NCBI GenBank assembly: GCA_009927705.1
Contig: RFMK01000070.1
Span: forward strand, 1 to 21,085
DNA from: Actinomycetota bacterium
GTDB taxonomy: Bacteria > Actinomycetota > Actinomycetes > Nanopelagicales > Nanopelagicaceae
DNA: 21,085 nt
Reading direction: 5' to 3'
A model generated the notes under the pieces. It searched no databases, had not been told where the DNA came from, and saw only the letters and a list, made by a program, of their open reading frames with translations. Of the stretch, positions 1-8,440 are shown in pieces; within the stretch, counting starts at the first letter, position 1, and every line of letters starts with the position of its first letter. The translations under genes and the position numbers were made by a program.

Positions 1-1004
1 GCAGTATCGCTGAGATATGTAGCGCCTCGACAATTATCGTTCACTGAATATGAACCTGGACCGCGCTGCGTCATGATGCCTCGGTTACCTAAAGCATCAG
101 CTTCATCGAAGAAAACAACGACGCCGCCGTAGCGCAGAGCAAGTTTGCGAAGTTTTCTGAAAAGTCCCTTTACTTTCAGGATACCTACGCCAAAGAACAT
201 ATTGTTAAATGCACCAGGATCGACGAATACGAATGGTTTCCCAGTTTCACCGGCCATTGATTCGGCCATGAGGGTTTTACCTGTGCCAGGAGGTCCCCAC
301 AGCAAAATTCCGCCTGGAACATATCCGCCAAGTTTCTCGATACTTTCTGGATTTTCCAGGAAGACCAAATTCTCTCGAATACGCGCAAGAACGTGATCTT
401 GTCCCCAAACATCCGAGAACCGAGTCTTGATGTCATCGGGGAAATAAGTGTCGATTCCTCCACGACTTAAGAACCAGAAGATTGCTACAAATTGGATGAT
501 GACAAACACCACGGCGAACATAAGTTGGCCGATGATTGGCAGTGCGCTCCATAACGCTTTTGGCGCCAAGAAGAGAGCACGCACTGGCGTTTCTTTGTAG
601 ATGGCGCCTAAGACAATGGATAGCAAGGTGATGATCAATGCCCACTTAATTACCCGTGAGAGTCGGAATCGAGTCCAATCACTTAACTTGTGTACAAGCC
701 GATCGACAAATGAAAAATATCGCTGCCAAATACCGTGATACGGCGCCGCCAATTCAGAGATAAGAAAATGTGTTTGGCGGATCGCTTCAACGGCCACCAA
801 TGGGAAAATCCACCAGCGTTGAGAAGCGCTGTTACTCAGCGCTTTTTCGAAGGAAAGAGCCTCGTCCCCAGCCATATCTGCCCAGACCAGAACAAAGAAA
901 ACAATCCCGAAAAAGAGTAAGAATTTGATTCGATCGTAAAAGGAGAGATGGACTCGGGTCTTGCGATCAGAATCCTTCGGACGTGAAACGCTCTCAACCG
1001 TCAT
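1..1004 (-). CDS. Membrane-anchored FtsH-like AAA+ ATPase (3' end outside window)
   Basis: Only the first 334 codons are present; the gene runs off the left edge. The N-terminal half is membrane-associated: clear hydrophobic segments lie near residues 26-44, 117-136 and 157-180, with a weaker one near 65-83 that would make four and put the ATPase in the cytoplasm. An AAA module begins near residue 195 with Walker A GPPGTGKT (237-244), an FtsH-like pore-loop region (MFFGVG, about 269-274) and Walker B VVVFFDE (295-301). The spacing and the sequence around Walker A resemble FtsH, but FtsH usually has two membrane segments, and the zinc-protease domain cannot be seen, so protease activity is unproven. 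The ATG overlaps the aspS stop in ATGA (1001-1004) and follows a strong GGAGGT ribosome site, so the gene is probably translationally coupled to aspS. AAA identity is confident; the precise role is unknown. Confidence 0.85.
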   Translation of the reverse strand, partial: MTVESVSRPKDSDRKTRVHLSFYDRIKFLLFFGIVFFVLVWADMAGDEALSFEKALSNSASQRWWIFPLVAVEAIRQTHFLISELAAPYHGIWQRYFSFVDRLVHKLSDWTRFRLSRVIKWALIITLLSIVLGAIYKETPVRALFLAPKALWSALPIIGQLMFAVVFVIIQFVAIFWFLSRGGIDTYFPDDIKTRFSDVWGQDHVLARIRENLVFLENPESIEKLGGYVPGGILLWGPPGTGKTLMAESMAGETGKPFVFVDPGAFNNMFFGVGILKVKGLFRKLRKLALRYGGVVVFFDEADALGNRGIMTQRGPGSYSVNDNCRGATYLSDT

Positions 1005-2743
1005 TGCTTTACCTCCAGTTTGAAATCTACTCCAGATTCTTTTCTTTGCGCATCCGTTATTGAAGTTGGGGCGCCGGTAAGTGGATCTCCACCGCTCGCC
1101 GTCTTCGGAAATGCGATGACTTCGCGGATTGATTCAGCGCCCGCAAGAAGAGCGCACAAACGATCAAGTCCAAGCGCAATACCACCATGAGGCGGTGGTC
1201 CATAGTTGAATGCTTCAAGCAAGAAGCCGAATTTGCTCTCAGCTTCCTCTTTACTCAAACCAATAACGTTGAAAACGGCTTTCTGAACTTCGCGTTTGTG
1301 GATACGAATCGATCCACCGCCGATTTCACTTCCATTCAGAACTATGTCGTATGCGTACGCCAGAGCGCTAGCCGGATCCTTTTCAAAAGTTGATTCAAAC
1401 TCGGGTTTAGGACCTGTGAAAGGGTGATGAACCGCGGTCCACCCGCCATTATCGGTCCTCTCAAACATCGGCGCGTCAACTATCCAGAGAAACTTCCATG
1501 CTGATTTATCAATGAGATTGCAGCGTTCACCAATTTCAAGACGAACAGCTCCAAGTAGATTGAGAGATGACGAACGTTCGCCTGCAGCAAAGAAGATCGC
1601 ATCTCCATTGGCTGCGCCAACGTGGGCCGCAATACCTGCGCTTTCTTTCTCTGAAAGATTTTTTGCAACTGGTCCAGAAAGAGTTCCGTCATCTCCCACC
1701 AAGATATAAGCCAGGCCTTTAGCGCCTCGTGCCTTTGCCCAGTCCTGCCATGCATCAAGTTCACGTCGAGGAGACGACGCTCCGCCTGGCATTACGACCG
1801 CTCCCACAAATTCAGCTTGAAAAACTCTAAATGAAGTCTCTTTAAAGAAATCCGTTACATCATTCAATTCATTGCCGAATCTCAAATCTGGCTTGTCTGA
1901 ACCAAATCTGCGCATTGCCTCGTGATAGGTCATATGTGGAATTGGTAGCGGAATCTCATAACCAACTACCTTTGAGAAAACGTTGGCAAGAATCTTCTCG
2001 CCAACCTTGATTACATCATCTTGGTTTCCAAAGGAGAGTTCGATATCTAATTGGGTGAATTCTGGCTGTCTATCAGCGCGGAAATCTTCGTCACGGAAAC
2101 AACGAGCAATTTGATAGTACTTTTCCATGCCTGCGACCATTAATAACTGTTTGAAAAGTTGCGGTGATTGCGGCAATGCATACCAGGAACCTGGCTGTAA
2201 ACGAACCGGAACCAAGAAGTCTCGAGCTCCTTCTGGAGTAGATCGCGTGAGATAAGGAGTTTCAATTTCGAGGAAACCCTCTTCATCCATCACGGAGCGG
2301 ATAACCGAGGTCACTTTCGAGCGTAGCCTTAGAGCTTTACTTGGAAGTTCGCGACGTAAATCCAGATAACGATATTTGAGGCGCACCTCTTCGCTCACAT
2401 TGACGGTTTCTCCGCTATCTACTGGGAACGGCAGCGCTGCGGACTCACTCAAGACTTCGAGTTCATCGCAGATGATTTCAATCTCTCCAGTTGGAATATT
2501 CAGATTCTCATTACCAGATGGGCGCTTGGCCACTGTGCCTTTAACCAGAACGCACCATTCGGCTCGAAGTGCTCCAGCGACTTTCTCGTCTGAGATAACA
2601 ACTTGAACATTGCCAGTAGCGTCCCGCAGGTCAATGAACGCAACACCACCGTGGTCACGCCGACGCGCAACCCAACCAGCAAGCGTGACGGTTTCTCCAA
2701 TGTGACTGGAACGAATTACGCCAGCGCCATGAGATCGAAGCAC
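1001..2743 (-). CDS. aspS: Aspartyl-tRNA synthetase, probably non-discriminating
   Basis: Class II aminoacyl-tRNA synthetase that charges tRNA-Asp with aspartate in the cytoplasm; 580 residues, normal for the bacterial type. An N-terminal OB-fold anticodon-binding domain (about 1-110) is followed by the catalytic core: RYLDLR near 124-129, the flipping-loop region TRSTPEGARDF (165-175), QSPQLFKQ (191-198), motif 2 with ARCFRDEDFRADRQPEFTQ (212-230), a bacterial insertion domain, and motif 3 GIALGLDRL near the C terminus. Residue 31 is His in RRDHGG. In characterised enzymes this position separates non-discriminating (His) from tRNA-Asp-specific (Leu) AspRS, so the enzyme may also make Asp-tRNA-Asn for GatCAB. 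The start is GTG, with AAGGAAGG about six bases upstream. It lies downstream of hisS in the same direction with a 51-base gap and overlaps the next gene by four bases. Confidence 0.97.
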   Translation of the reverse strand: MLRSHGAGVIRSSHIGETVTLAGWVARRRDHGGVAFIDLRDATGNVQVVISDEKVAGALRAEWCVLVKGTVAKRPSGNENLNIPTGEIEIICDELEVLSESAALPFPVDSGETVNVSEEVRLKYRYLDLRRELPSKALRLRSKVTSVIRSVMDEEGFLEIETPYLTRSTPEGARDFLVPVRLQPGSWYALPQSPQLFKQLLMVAGMEKYYQIARCFRDEDFRADRQPEFTQLDIELSFGNQDDVIKVGEKILANVFSKVVGYEIPLPIPHMTYHEAMRRFGSDKPDLRFGNELNDVTDFFKETSFRVFQAEFVGAVVMPGGASSPRRELDAWQDWAKARGAKGLAYILVGDDGTLSGPVAKNLSEKESAGIAAHVGAANGDAIFFAAGERSSSLNLLGAVRLEIGERCNLIDKSAWKFLWIVDAPMFERTDNGGWTAVHHPFTGPKPEFESTFEKDPASALAYAYDIVLNGSEIGGGSIRIHKREVQKAVFNVIGLSKEEAESKFGFLLEAFNYGPPPHGGIALGLDRLCALLAGAESIREVIAFPKTASGGDPLTGAPTSITDAQRKESGVDFKLEVKQ

Positions 2744-2787
2744 GAAAAACCTTCCTTGTCGTGTGTGCAGAGACCCCTCGCGGACCT

Positions 2788-2807
2788 GAAATCTCTAGCG
2801 AGATTTC
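2788..2807 (-). other. Perfect 8-bp inverted repeat spanning the hisS stop codon
   Basis: The arms GAAATCTC and GAGATTTC are separated by four bases (GCTA on the transcribed strand). The hisS TAG stop begins in the loop, so a hairpin in the mRNA would sit across the end of hisS, 44 bases before aspS starts. No U-tract follows, so it does not look like an intrinsic terminator. It could be an mRNA stability or processing element, or chance. Confidence 0.5.
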
Positions 2808-4057
2808 TCCGCAAGCGTCTTTGCAAGAGCGCTAAGGGTAACCGAAAGGGCTTGGCCAGTCGCCATTTCTTTTAGTTCAACGCTGCCTGTGCTCAGTTCT
2901 GCGTCGCCTAGAACTATTGAAAATCGAGCACCAGACTTGTCGGCCGCCTTCATCGCGCCTTTGAGGCCTCGATCGCCATAACTTTGCTCGACTACAAAAC
3001 CTTGATTCCTTAACTCTTGAATCATGACAAAAGCGCGTTTCCGCGCAGGTTCGCCAAGTGCGATGACGAAGAGGTCTGTGTAGTTTGCAATTGGAAGTTC
3101 GATTTTCTCCGCCTCCATGGCCAACAAAATCCGATCAATCCCAAGGCCGAAACCAATTCCCGATAGATCCTGGCCGCCAAGCGTCGACATCAATCCGTCA
3201 TACCGACCCCCACCGCCAATTCCCGATTGTGCGCCCAATCCAGAGTGAACGAATTCAAAAGTTGTGCCAGTGTAATAATCCAAACCACGCACCATTCGCG
3301 GATTGATCTCGAACGGAATATCAATTGACGAAAGAGCATCTTGAACTTCTCCAAAATTATTTTTGCTTTCATCATTAAGAAAATCAAGGAGCAGCGGTGC
3401 TTGAGCCATCAACTTCTGAATTTCTGGACGTTTATCATCAAAAAGTCGCAATGGATTCTTTTTTGCACGATTTCGAGTCTCTTCATCAAGATCCAAAGAG
3501 TCGATGTACTCCATCAACCTAGAACGATGCGATGCGCGAGATTCGCTATCTCCAAGCGACGTAAGATGTAAAGAGAAATTCTTTAATCCGATTCTTCGAT
3601 ATCCCTCGAATGCAATCGCGATCACTTCTGCATCAAGTTGTGGGTCATTGAGCCCAATGGCTTCAATCCCAAATTGATAAAACTGGCGATAGCGACCAGC
3701 TTGAGGGCGCTCAGCTCTGAAGAATGGGCCGCGATAGAAGAGCTTTACCGGAAGTTGGCCGCGATCAAGATTATGTTCAATAACTGCCCTCATGACTCCA
3801 GCAGTTCCTTCGGGACGCAAAGTAATAGATCGGCCGCCACGATCTTCAAAGGTGTACATCTCTTTGGAAACAACATCAGTAGATTCACCCACACCTCGAG
3901 TGAAGAGCTCAGTATCTTCAAAGATTGGCAACTCAATTAATTCATAACCTGCAGCTAACGCGGGCGCCGTGAGTGTTCTCAAAACAAAATCAAAATGACT
4001 ACTCCGCGGTGGAAAGTACTCCGAAACGCCTTTGGGGGCTTGAAATTTGCCGGTCAT
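2795..4057 (-). CDS. hisS: Histidyl-tRNA synthetase
   Basis: Class II synthetase that attaches histidine to tRNA-His in the cytoplasm; 420 residues, the usual bacterial length. The catalytic domain opens with PKGVSEYFPP (8-17) and carries TLRPEGTAGVMRA (79-91), motif 2 FYRGPFFRAERPQAGRYRQF (107-126), the HisRS signature LDYYTGTTFEF, the glycine-rich GIGGGGRYDGL and motif 3 GFGLGIDRILLAM. The C-terminal 90 or so residues form the class IIa anticodon-binding domain. The ATG directly abuts the TAA of the upstream hydrolase gene (TAAATG), with GGGGGAGGG just before it as ribosome site, so the two are almost certainly cotranscribed and coupled. The hydrolase-hisS-aspS order matches other actinobacteria. 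Confidence 0.98.
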   Translation of the reverse strand: MTGKFQAPKGVSEYFPPRSSHFDFVLRTLTAPALAAGYELIELPIFEDTELFTRGVGESTDVVSKEMYTFEDRGGRSITLRPEGTAGVMRAVIEHNLDRGQLPVKLFYRGPFFRAERPQAGRYRQFYQFGIEAIGLNDPQLDAEVIAIAFEGYRRIGLKNFSLHLTSLGDSESRASHRSRLMEYIDSLDLDEETRNRAKKNPLRLFDDKRPEIQKLMAQAPLLLDFLNDESKNNFGEVQDALSSIDIPFEINPRMVRGLDYYTGTTFEFVHSGLGAQSGIGGGGRYDGLMSTLGGQDLSGIGFGLGIDRILLAMEAEKIELPIANYTDLFVIALGEPARKRAFVMIQELRNQGFVVEQSYGDRGLKGAMKAADKSGARFSIVLGDAELSTGSVELKEMATGQALSVTLSALAKTLAEKSR

Positions 4058-4771
4058 TTAGCCCTCCCCCAATCTGCCTTCTTGTGCTGCTCTGAGATAT
4101 CTATTGGATCGCAACTCTTCACCAATCGTGGTCTCATCTCCATGCCCAGTGAGGACGCGCAGATCTGTGGGTTGCGTAGAAATTTTCTCACGAAGCGTGC
4201 GCTCCATGTCGGACAATGAACCGCGCGGCAAGTCTGTGCGTCCTATGGAACCCTTAAATAGAACGTCACCGCTGACCAGAATCTCATCATTGATGACAAC
4301 GAGCACTGAGCCTGGAGTGTGGCCAGGAGCATGATGAAATACAGCGCTCATTTCACCAAGATTTATTCGCTCGCCATCCCGGATTGAAAACGTCGATTCG
4401 GGTTCTTGAAAACCTTCGGATATGGCGGAAGAAGATTTTAGTTCCGCAACGAGAGCTTGGCTTTGTGGTCCCATTCCTCGCTCCGGGAAGGAAAGAAGAT
4501 CGCGATCGGCTTCGTGCACATAGCAATCAATCCCAACAAAATCTTTAATCTTGGATATCAAAGAGAAAGTGTGGTCGAGATGACCGTGGGTAATAACTAC
4601 TCCACCTACTCGCAATGAATGACGATCCAACACTTCTTCAATTGCTGGCTTGAGAGATGGAATCGCGATTCCTGGATCAACAAGTATGCATTCACTTCCT
4701 GCCGACGGGGCAATGATCCAGCAATTAGTTTGGTAGTAGGGCGCTATGACTCGATCCACCAGCAAGCTCAT
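4058..4771 (-). CDS. Metallo-beta-lactamase-fold hydrolase (glyoxalase II-like)
   Basis: Cytoplasmic MBL-fold protein of 237 residues from the start chosen here. The dinuclear metal site is complete: THGHLDH (61-67), H151 in APGHTPG, D169 in SGDVLF and H210 in TGHGDET. The fold is shared by hydroxyacylglutathione hydrolases and many other thioester or lactone hydrolases, so the substrate cannot be named; actinobacteria usually lack glutathione, which argues against a strict glyoxalase II role. A TTG at 4804 could extend the protein by 11 residues, but the ATG at 4771 is preferred because GAGAAGGAAG lies just upstream and family homology begins there. The same gene precedes hisS in Mycobacterium and Streptomyces. 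Its stop abuts the hisS start. Confidence 0.9.
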   Translation of the reverse strand: MSLLVDRVIAPYYQTNCWIIAPSAGSECILVDPGIAIPSLKPAIEEVLDRHSLRVGGVVITHGHLDHTFSLISKIKDFVGIDCYVHEADRDLLSFPERGMGPQSQALVAELKSSSAISEGFQEPESTFSIRDGERINLGEMSAVFHHAPGHTPGSVLVVINDEILVSGDVLFKGSIGRTDLPRGSLSDMERTLREKISTQPTDLRVLTGHGDETTIGEELRSNRYLRAAQEGRLGEG

Positions 4772-4849
4772 TGAGTCTTCCTTCTCATTGGGCGATTGTG
4801 CCAAGAGGCGGGTTTTTTCCGTTCAATTAGGGCCTTCCAAAGAAGAGTT

Positions 4850-4878
4850 TTTACAGATTTTCGCTTCGGGGGTACCGT
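4850..4878 (+). promoter_or_regulatory. Predicted sigma-70-type promoter of the DUF349 gene
   Basis: TTTACA (4850-4855; five of six to TTGACA) and TACCGT (4873-4878; fits the actinobacterial TANNNT -10) are separated by 17 bases. Transcription would start near 4885, leaving a leader of roughly 68 bases before the ATG at 4953. It sits in the divergent gap between the MBL hydrolase and the DUF349 gene. I found no equally good promoter for the minus strand in this gap. Confidence 0.55.
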
Positions 4879-4952
4879 GTGACCCTCACCAACCGCTGAA
4901 CCCATAACGCTCTGATCTCAGGGCGCGCAACGTTCGAGAAAGTAAGGCCACC

Positions 4953-6260
4953 ATGGAATCCCTCGATAATCCAACACTCCCAAACTCTGCCGCAGCTGCA
5001 CTCATTGGCGATCCATCAAAATTTGGTCGAGTAGATGACAATGGAATGGTTTACGTTCGCACAAACGATGGCGAAAAGGTAGTCGGTTCATATCCTGGAA
5101 AGACAGCGGAAGAAGCGCTGGCATATTTCGTAAGAAAATTTGAAATCGTTGCATCTGAGGTTGCCTTACTTGCCGCGCGCATCATCAGCGGAGCGATGGT
5201 TCCTGAGGATGCTCATGATGCCGTCAAGAAATTACGAAATCAGGTTGAACACCTCAATGGCGTAGGCAATCTAGAAGCGCTCAAAAGCTCTCTTGAGCAG
5301 ATTCCTCCTCTTATCGACGAGCATCGACCAGCTTACGAAGCAAAGAAAGCCGCTGAAGCTGAAGCAAAAGCGGCCAAGCGGGCGGCTGCCATTTCTGCGA
5401 AAGAGACGCTAGTTGCCGAAGCAGAAGGTCTCGTAGATTCCACCAGCTGGAAGACCACCGGTGAAAGATTGAAATCACTCTTGGACGAATGGAAGGCAGC
5501 GCCTCGTCTCGACAAGAAAACCGATGGCGAACTCTGGAAGAGATTCTCCAGCGCAAGAAACAAGTTTGATAAACGCCGTCGAACTCACTTCGCCTCGCTC
5601 TCTCAACAACAGAATCAAGTTAAAAGCACAAAAGAAAGAATCGTGTCAGAAGCCGAGTCACTTGCTACTTCGACTGATTGGGTTGCAACTGCGCGGCGTT
5701 ACAAAGCTCTGATGGATGAATGGAAAGCCACCGGTCGCGGCAAGAAAAATGATGACACCAAGTTATGGAATCGCTTCAAGGCTGCACAGGACACGTTCTT
5801 TGCGGCGAAAAATGCAGATTTGGAGAAACGCGGCGAATCTATGGCGGCAAATCTTGAGAAGCGTGAGGCGATCGTCGCTGAAATTGAAGCGCTTCTGCCT
5901 ATTCAGAACCTTGATGATGCCCGACGTAAATTCCGTGATCTACGCTCGAAGTTGGCGAAAATTGGCATGATCGACAAGAAGAAGCGCGCTTCGCTTGATA
6001 AGCGAGTTGATGTTGTGGAGATGACGATTAAGGAAGCGGAGCAAGAAAAATGGCGTCGCAGCGACCCAGGCGCTCGAGCTCGTGCGAATGATGTCGTGAA
6101 CCAATTGATGAACGCCGTTGCGGATTACGAAGCGAAAGCAACAAAAGCAGAAGCTGCTGGAGATTCGAAGAGAGCTGCCGAGCATCGCGAAGCTGCTGCC
6201 GCAAGACGTATGTGGTTGAGCGAAGCCCAAAAAGGTCTCGCTGACTTCACAACTGCTTAG
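4953..6260 (+). CDS. DUF349 repeat protein
   Basis: Protein of 435 residues with two clear DUF349 repeats, at about 149-219 and 222-297. Each has the pattern W-x-T/A-x4-R-Y/L-K-x-L-x-DEWKA followed by LW-x-RF and an F-containing helix; a third, degenerate copy lies near 303-371. The repeats are joined by Ala/Glu/Lys-rich helices (130-150 and 395-420) that probably form coiled coils. There is no signal peptide or membrane segment, so it should be cytoplasmic. The biochemical role of the family is not established to my knowledge. Its conserved placement beside the stringent-response gene in actinobacteria is suggestive only. The start ATG has AGTAAGG five bases upstream and a predicted promoter at 4850-4878. 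Its TAG overlaps the convergent rsh TAA by sharing bases 6257-6260, leaving no room for a terminator. Confidence 0.9.
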   Translation: MESLDNPTLPNSAAAALIGDPSKFGRVDDNGMVYVRTNDGEKVVGSYPGKTAEEALAYFVRKFEIVASEVALLAARIISGAMVPEDAHDAVKKLRNQVEHLNGVGNLEALKSSLEQIPPLIDEHRPAYEAKKAAEAEAKAAKRAAAISAKETLVAEAEGLVDSTSWKTTGERLKSLLDEWKAAPRLDKKTDGELWKRFSSARNKFDKRRRTHFASLSQQQNQVKSTKERIVSEAESLATSTDWVATARRYKALMDEWKATGRGKKNDDTKLWNRFKAAQDTFFAAKNADLEKRGESMAANLEKREAIVAEIEALLPIQNLDDARRKFRDLRSKLAKIGMIDKKKRASLDKRVDVVEMTIKEAEQEKWRRSDPGARARANDVVNQLMNAVADYEAKATKAEAAGDSKRAAEHREAAAARRMWLSEAQKGLADFTTA

Positions 6261-8428
6261 TTGTTCGTTACACGGTAAACGTCGTAAACACCTTCGATCC
6301 GCCTGACTGCAGATAAAACCGCATCAAGGTGTGAGGCATCAGCCATCTCAAAGGTAAACCGAGAAATCGCAACTTGATCCTTGGTCGTATTCACAGCCGC
6401 GTGGAGAATATTCACCTGCTGATCGGAGAGAGTTCGCGTGATATCTGACAACAATCGCGCACGATCGAGAGCTTCAATTTGGATGTTCACTAAGAAGACA
6501 GATTTAGCGTTTGGATCCCATTTCACTTTCACAATTCGATCACCTTGGTGGAATTTCAGATCGGCAACATTCACACAATCAGTACGATGAATGGAAACTC
6601 CATTACCTCGTGTGATGAATCCCGTGACAGCATCGCCCGGAACTGGTGTGCAACAACGTGCAAGTTTTACGAGAACATCATCGACGCCTTCAACTTGGAT
6701 CCCACTGGCACTGCGACGAGAGGGCCTTCCAGGTGCATTCGTGACTAAGGTTTCAAGCAGTGGCGTGTCATGCGTTTCTTCCAGTCCCAGAGATGCCTCG
6801 AGGCGTTCAATGACATGTGCCGCGGAAATATGACCATCCCCTACCGCTGCATACAACGCATCAATATCTGGATAATTCAAGTCATGCGCGAGCTGTAGCA
6901 GAGTATGACCTCCAAGAATTTTCTGGATGGGCAATCCTGCTTTACGCATCTGCCGAGCAATCGACTCTTTGCCCGCATCAATCGCTTCCTCGCGTCGTTC
7001 CTTAGTAAACCAAGCTTTAATCTTCGATCGCGCACGTGGCGATTTAACGAAACTTAACCAATCTCGACTTGGCGCCGCACTGTCGCCCTTATTAGTCACA
7101 ACTTCAATGACATCACCATTGGAAAGGGGCGCTTCAAGTGAGACCAACTTTCCATTCACTTTGGCGCCGATACATCTATTCCCTACCTCAGTATGAACCG
7201 CATAGGCAAAGTCAACGGGAGTGGAGCCCGAAGGTAAAGCGATAACGCTCCCCTTGGGCGTAAATACGAAAACTTCGGGTGTTCGGAGGTCAAATCTCAA
7301 TGCGTCGAGAAATTCTGACACATCAGAGGTTTCTTGTTGCCATTCATGTAGTTGTTTGAGCCACAACATATCTGGTGAATCCGCCGAGCGTTTTGCAGAT
7401 CCCAATTTGTATTTCCAATGCGCCGCAATGCCGTATTCAGCGCGCCGATGCATATCGTGGGTCCGAATCTGAATCTCAACAGCTTTGCCAGTCGGACCTA
7501 TGACTGTGGTGTGCAAAGACTGGTACAGATTGAATTTTGGCATGGCGATGTAATCCTTGAATCTCCCAGGAACTGGATTCCATCGAGCATGGATTGCTCC
7601 CAACACTGCATAGCAATCTCGTACGTCATTTACCAATACTCGTATACCAACGAGATCATAAATATCATTAAATTCACGACCTCTGACCACCATCTTTTGA
7701 TAGACGCTATAAAGATGTTTCTGGCGACCCGTGACTGTCGCTTGGATACCTTCGGCAGTCAGATCCTCTTCCACTACCGTAATGACATCATTCGTTAACT
7801 TCTCTCGAGAGGGATTACGTTCGATCACTAAACGTTCAATCTCTTCAAACTTCTTAGGCTCTAGGAATTTAAAGGAAAGATCTTCCAACTCCCATTTCAC
7901 CGCATTCATACCCAATCGGTGAGCGAGGGGCGCATAAATATCAAGCGTTTCTCTCGCCTTACGAGCAGATGATTCGGGTTCTACAAATTGCCACGTGCGG
8001 GCGTTGTGTAAGCGATCAGCCAATTTGATCACGAGGACGCGAATATCTTTCGCCATCGCTACAACCATTTTTCTAACCGTTTCAGCTTCAGCAGTTGGAC
8101 CATACGTCAGACGATCGAGTTTGGTAACACCTTCCACCAAATTTGCGACCTCATCGCCAAAATCATCCCGAAGTTTCTCGGAGGAATAGTTCGTATCTTC
8201 AACTGTGTCGTGAAGTAACGCAGCAGCAATCGTTGCAGGATCAAGTCCAAACTCAACCAGAATCTCTGCAACGGCAACTGGATGGGTGATGTAAGGATCG
8301 CCACTTTTTCTAAGTTGCCCTCTATGGGCTGACTCCGCTGCAACAAAAGCGCGCTCAACTACTGCGATATCACCATCTTTGGTGTTTTCCCGAAGCCGGT
8401 TAACGACCGGCGTAATCAGCGCGTTCAT
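6257..8428 (-). CDS. rel: Bifunctional (p)ppGpp synthetase/hydrolase (RelA/SpoT homologue)
   Basis: Long RSH enzyme (723 residues) that makes and degrades the alarmone (p)ppGpp on or near the ribosome. Domains in order: HD hydrolase with H49 and HDTVED (73-78); synthetase with TGRQKHLYSVYQK (233-245), RFKD (289-292), YQSLHTTV (302-309) and EIQIRT (318-323); TGS (about 384-446); helical linker; zinc-finger/CC domain with RCCTPVPGD (591-599); and ACT (about 645-720). The intact HD motif together with RXKD, rather than the ExDD of monofunctional RelA, indicates a bifunctional enzyme. The ATG has no Shine-Dalgarno; instead TAACCT lies six bases upstream, suggesting a leaderless transcript starting just after secF. 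The apt gene usually found between secF and relA in actinobacteria is absent. Confidence 0.97.
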   Translation of the reverse strand: MNALITPVVNRLRENTKDGDIAVVERAFVAAESAHRGQLRKSGDPYITHPVAVAEILVEFGLDPATIAAALLHDTVEDTNYSSEKLRDDFGDEVANLVEGVTKLDRLTYGPTAEAETVRKMVVAMAKDIRVLVIKLADRLHNARTWQFVEPESSARKARETLDIYAPLAHRLGMNAVKWELEDLSFKFLEPKKFEEIERLVIERNPSREKLTNDVITVVEEDLTAEGIQATVTGRQKHLYSVYQKMVVRGREFNDIYDLVGIRVLVNDVRDCYAVLGAIHARWNPVPGRFKDYIAMPKFNLYQSLHTTVIGPTGKAVEIQIRTHDMHRRAEYGIAAHWKYKLGSAKRSADSPDMLWLKQLHEWQQETSDVSEFLDALRFDLRTPEVFVFTPKGSVIALPSGSTPVDFAYAVHTEVGNRCIGAKVNGKLVSLEAPLSNGDVIEVVTNKGDSAAPSRDWLSFVKSPRARSKIKAWFTKERREEAIDAGKESIARQMRKAGLPIQKILGGHTLLQLAHDLNYPDIDALYAAVGDGHISAAHVIERLEASLGLEETHDTPLLETLVTNAPGRPSRRSASGIQVEGVDDVLVKLARCCTPVPGDAVTGFITRGNGVSIHRTDCVNVADLKFHQGDRIVKVKWDPNAKSVFLVNIQIEALDRARLLSDITRTLSDQQVNILHAAVNTTKDQVAISRFTFEMADASHLDAVLSAVRRIEGVYDVYRVTNN

Positions 8429-8434
8429 GCGCCA

Positions 8435-8440
8435 AGGTTA
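8435..8440 (-). promoter_or_regulatory. Predicted -10 element for a leaderless rsh transcript
   Basis: On the minus strand TAACCT is followed by six bases (TGGCGC) and then the rsh ATG. This fits TANNNT-N6-start as seen for leaderless actinobacterial mRNAs, and no ribosome site is present. No convincing -35 is visible. Same spacing as at pdxS, ruvC and the gene at 19751. Confidence 0.45.

Noticed and set aside
4772..4804. 11-residue N-terminal extension of the MBL hydrolase from a TTG
   Set aside because: The ATG at 4771 has a well-placed GAGAAGGAAG, and the extension carries no family sequence.
4803..4820. Possible intrinsic terminator (GC-rich stretch followed by a T-run)
   Set aside because: No stem can be paired upstream of the T-run, and it would lie just upstream of the hydrolase start.
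4947..4956. Perfect eukaryotic Kozak-like GCCACCATGG at the DUF349 start
   Set aside because: The surroundings are plainly bacterial and the AGTAAGG upstream explains initiation; coincidence.
7418..7798. 126-codon open frame on the plus strand
   Set aside because: It lies opposite the conserved synthetase domain of rsh and shows no protein family features.
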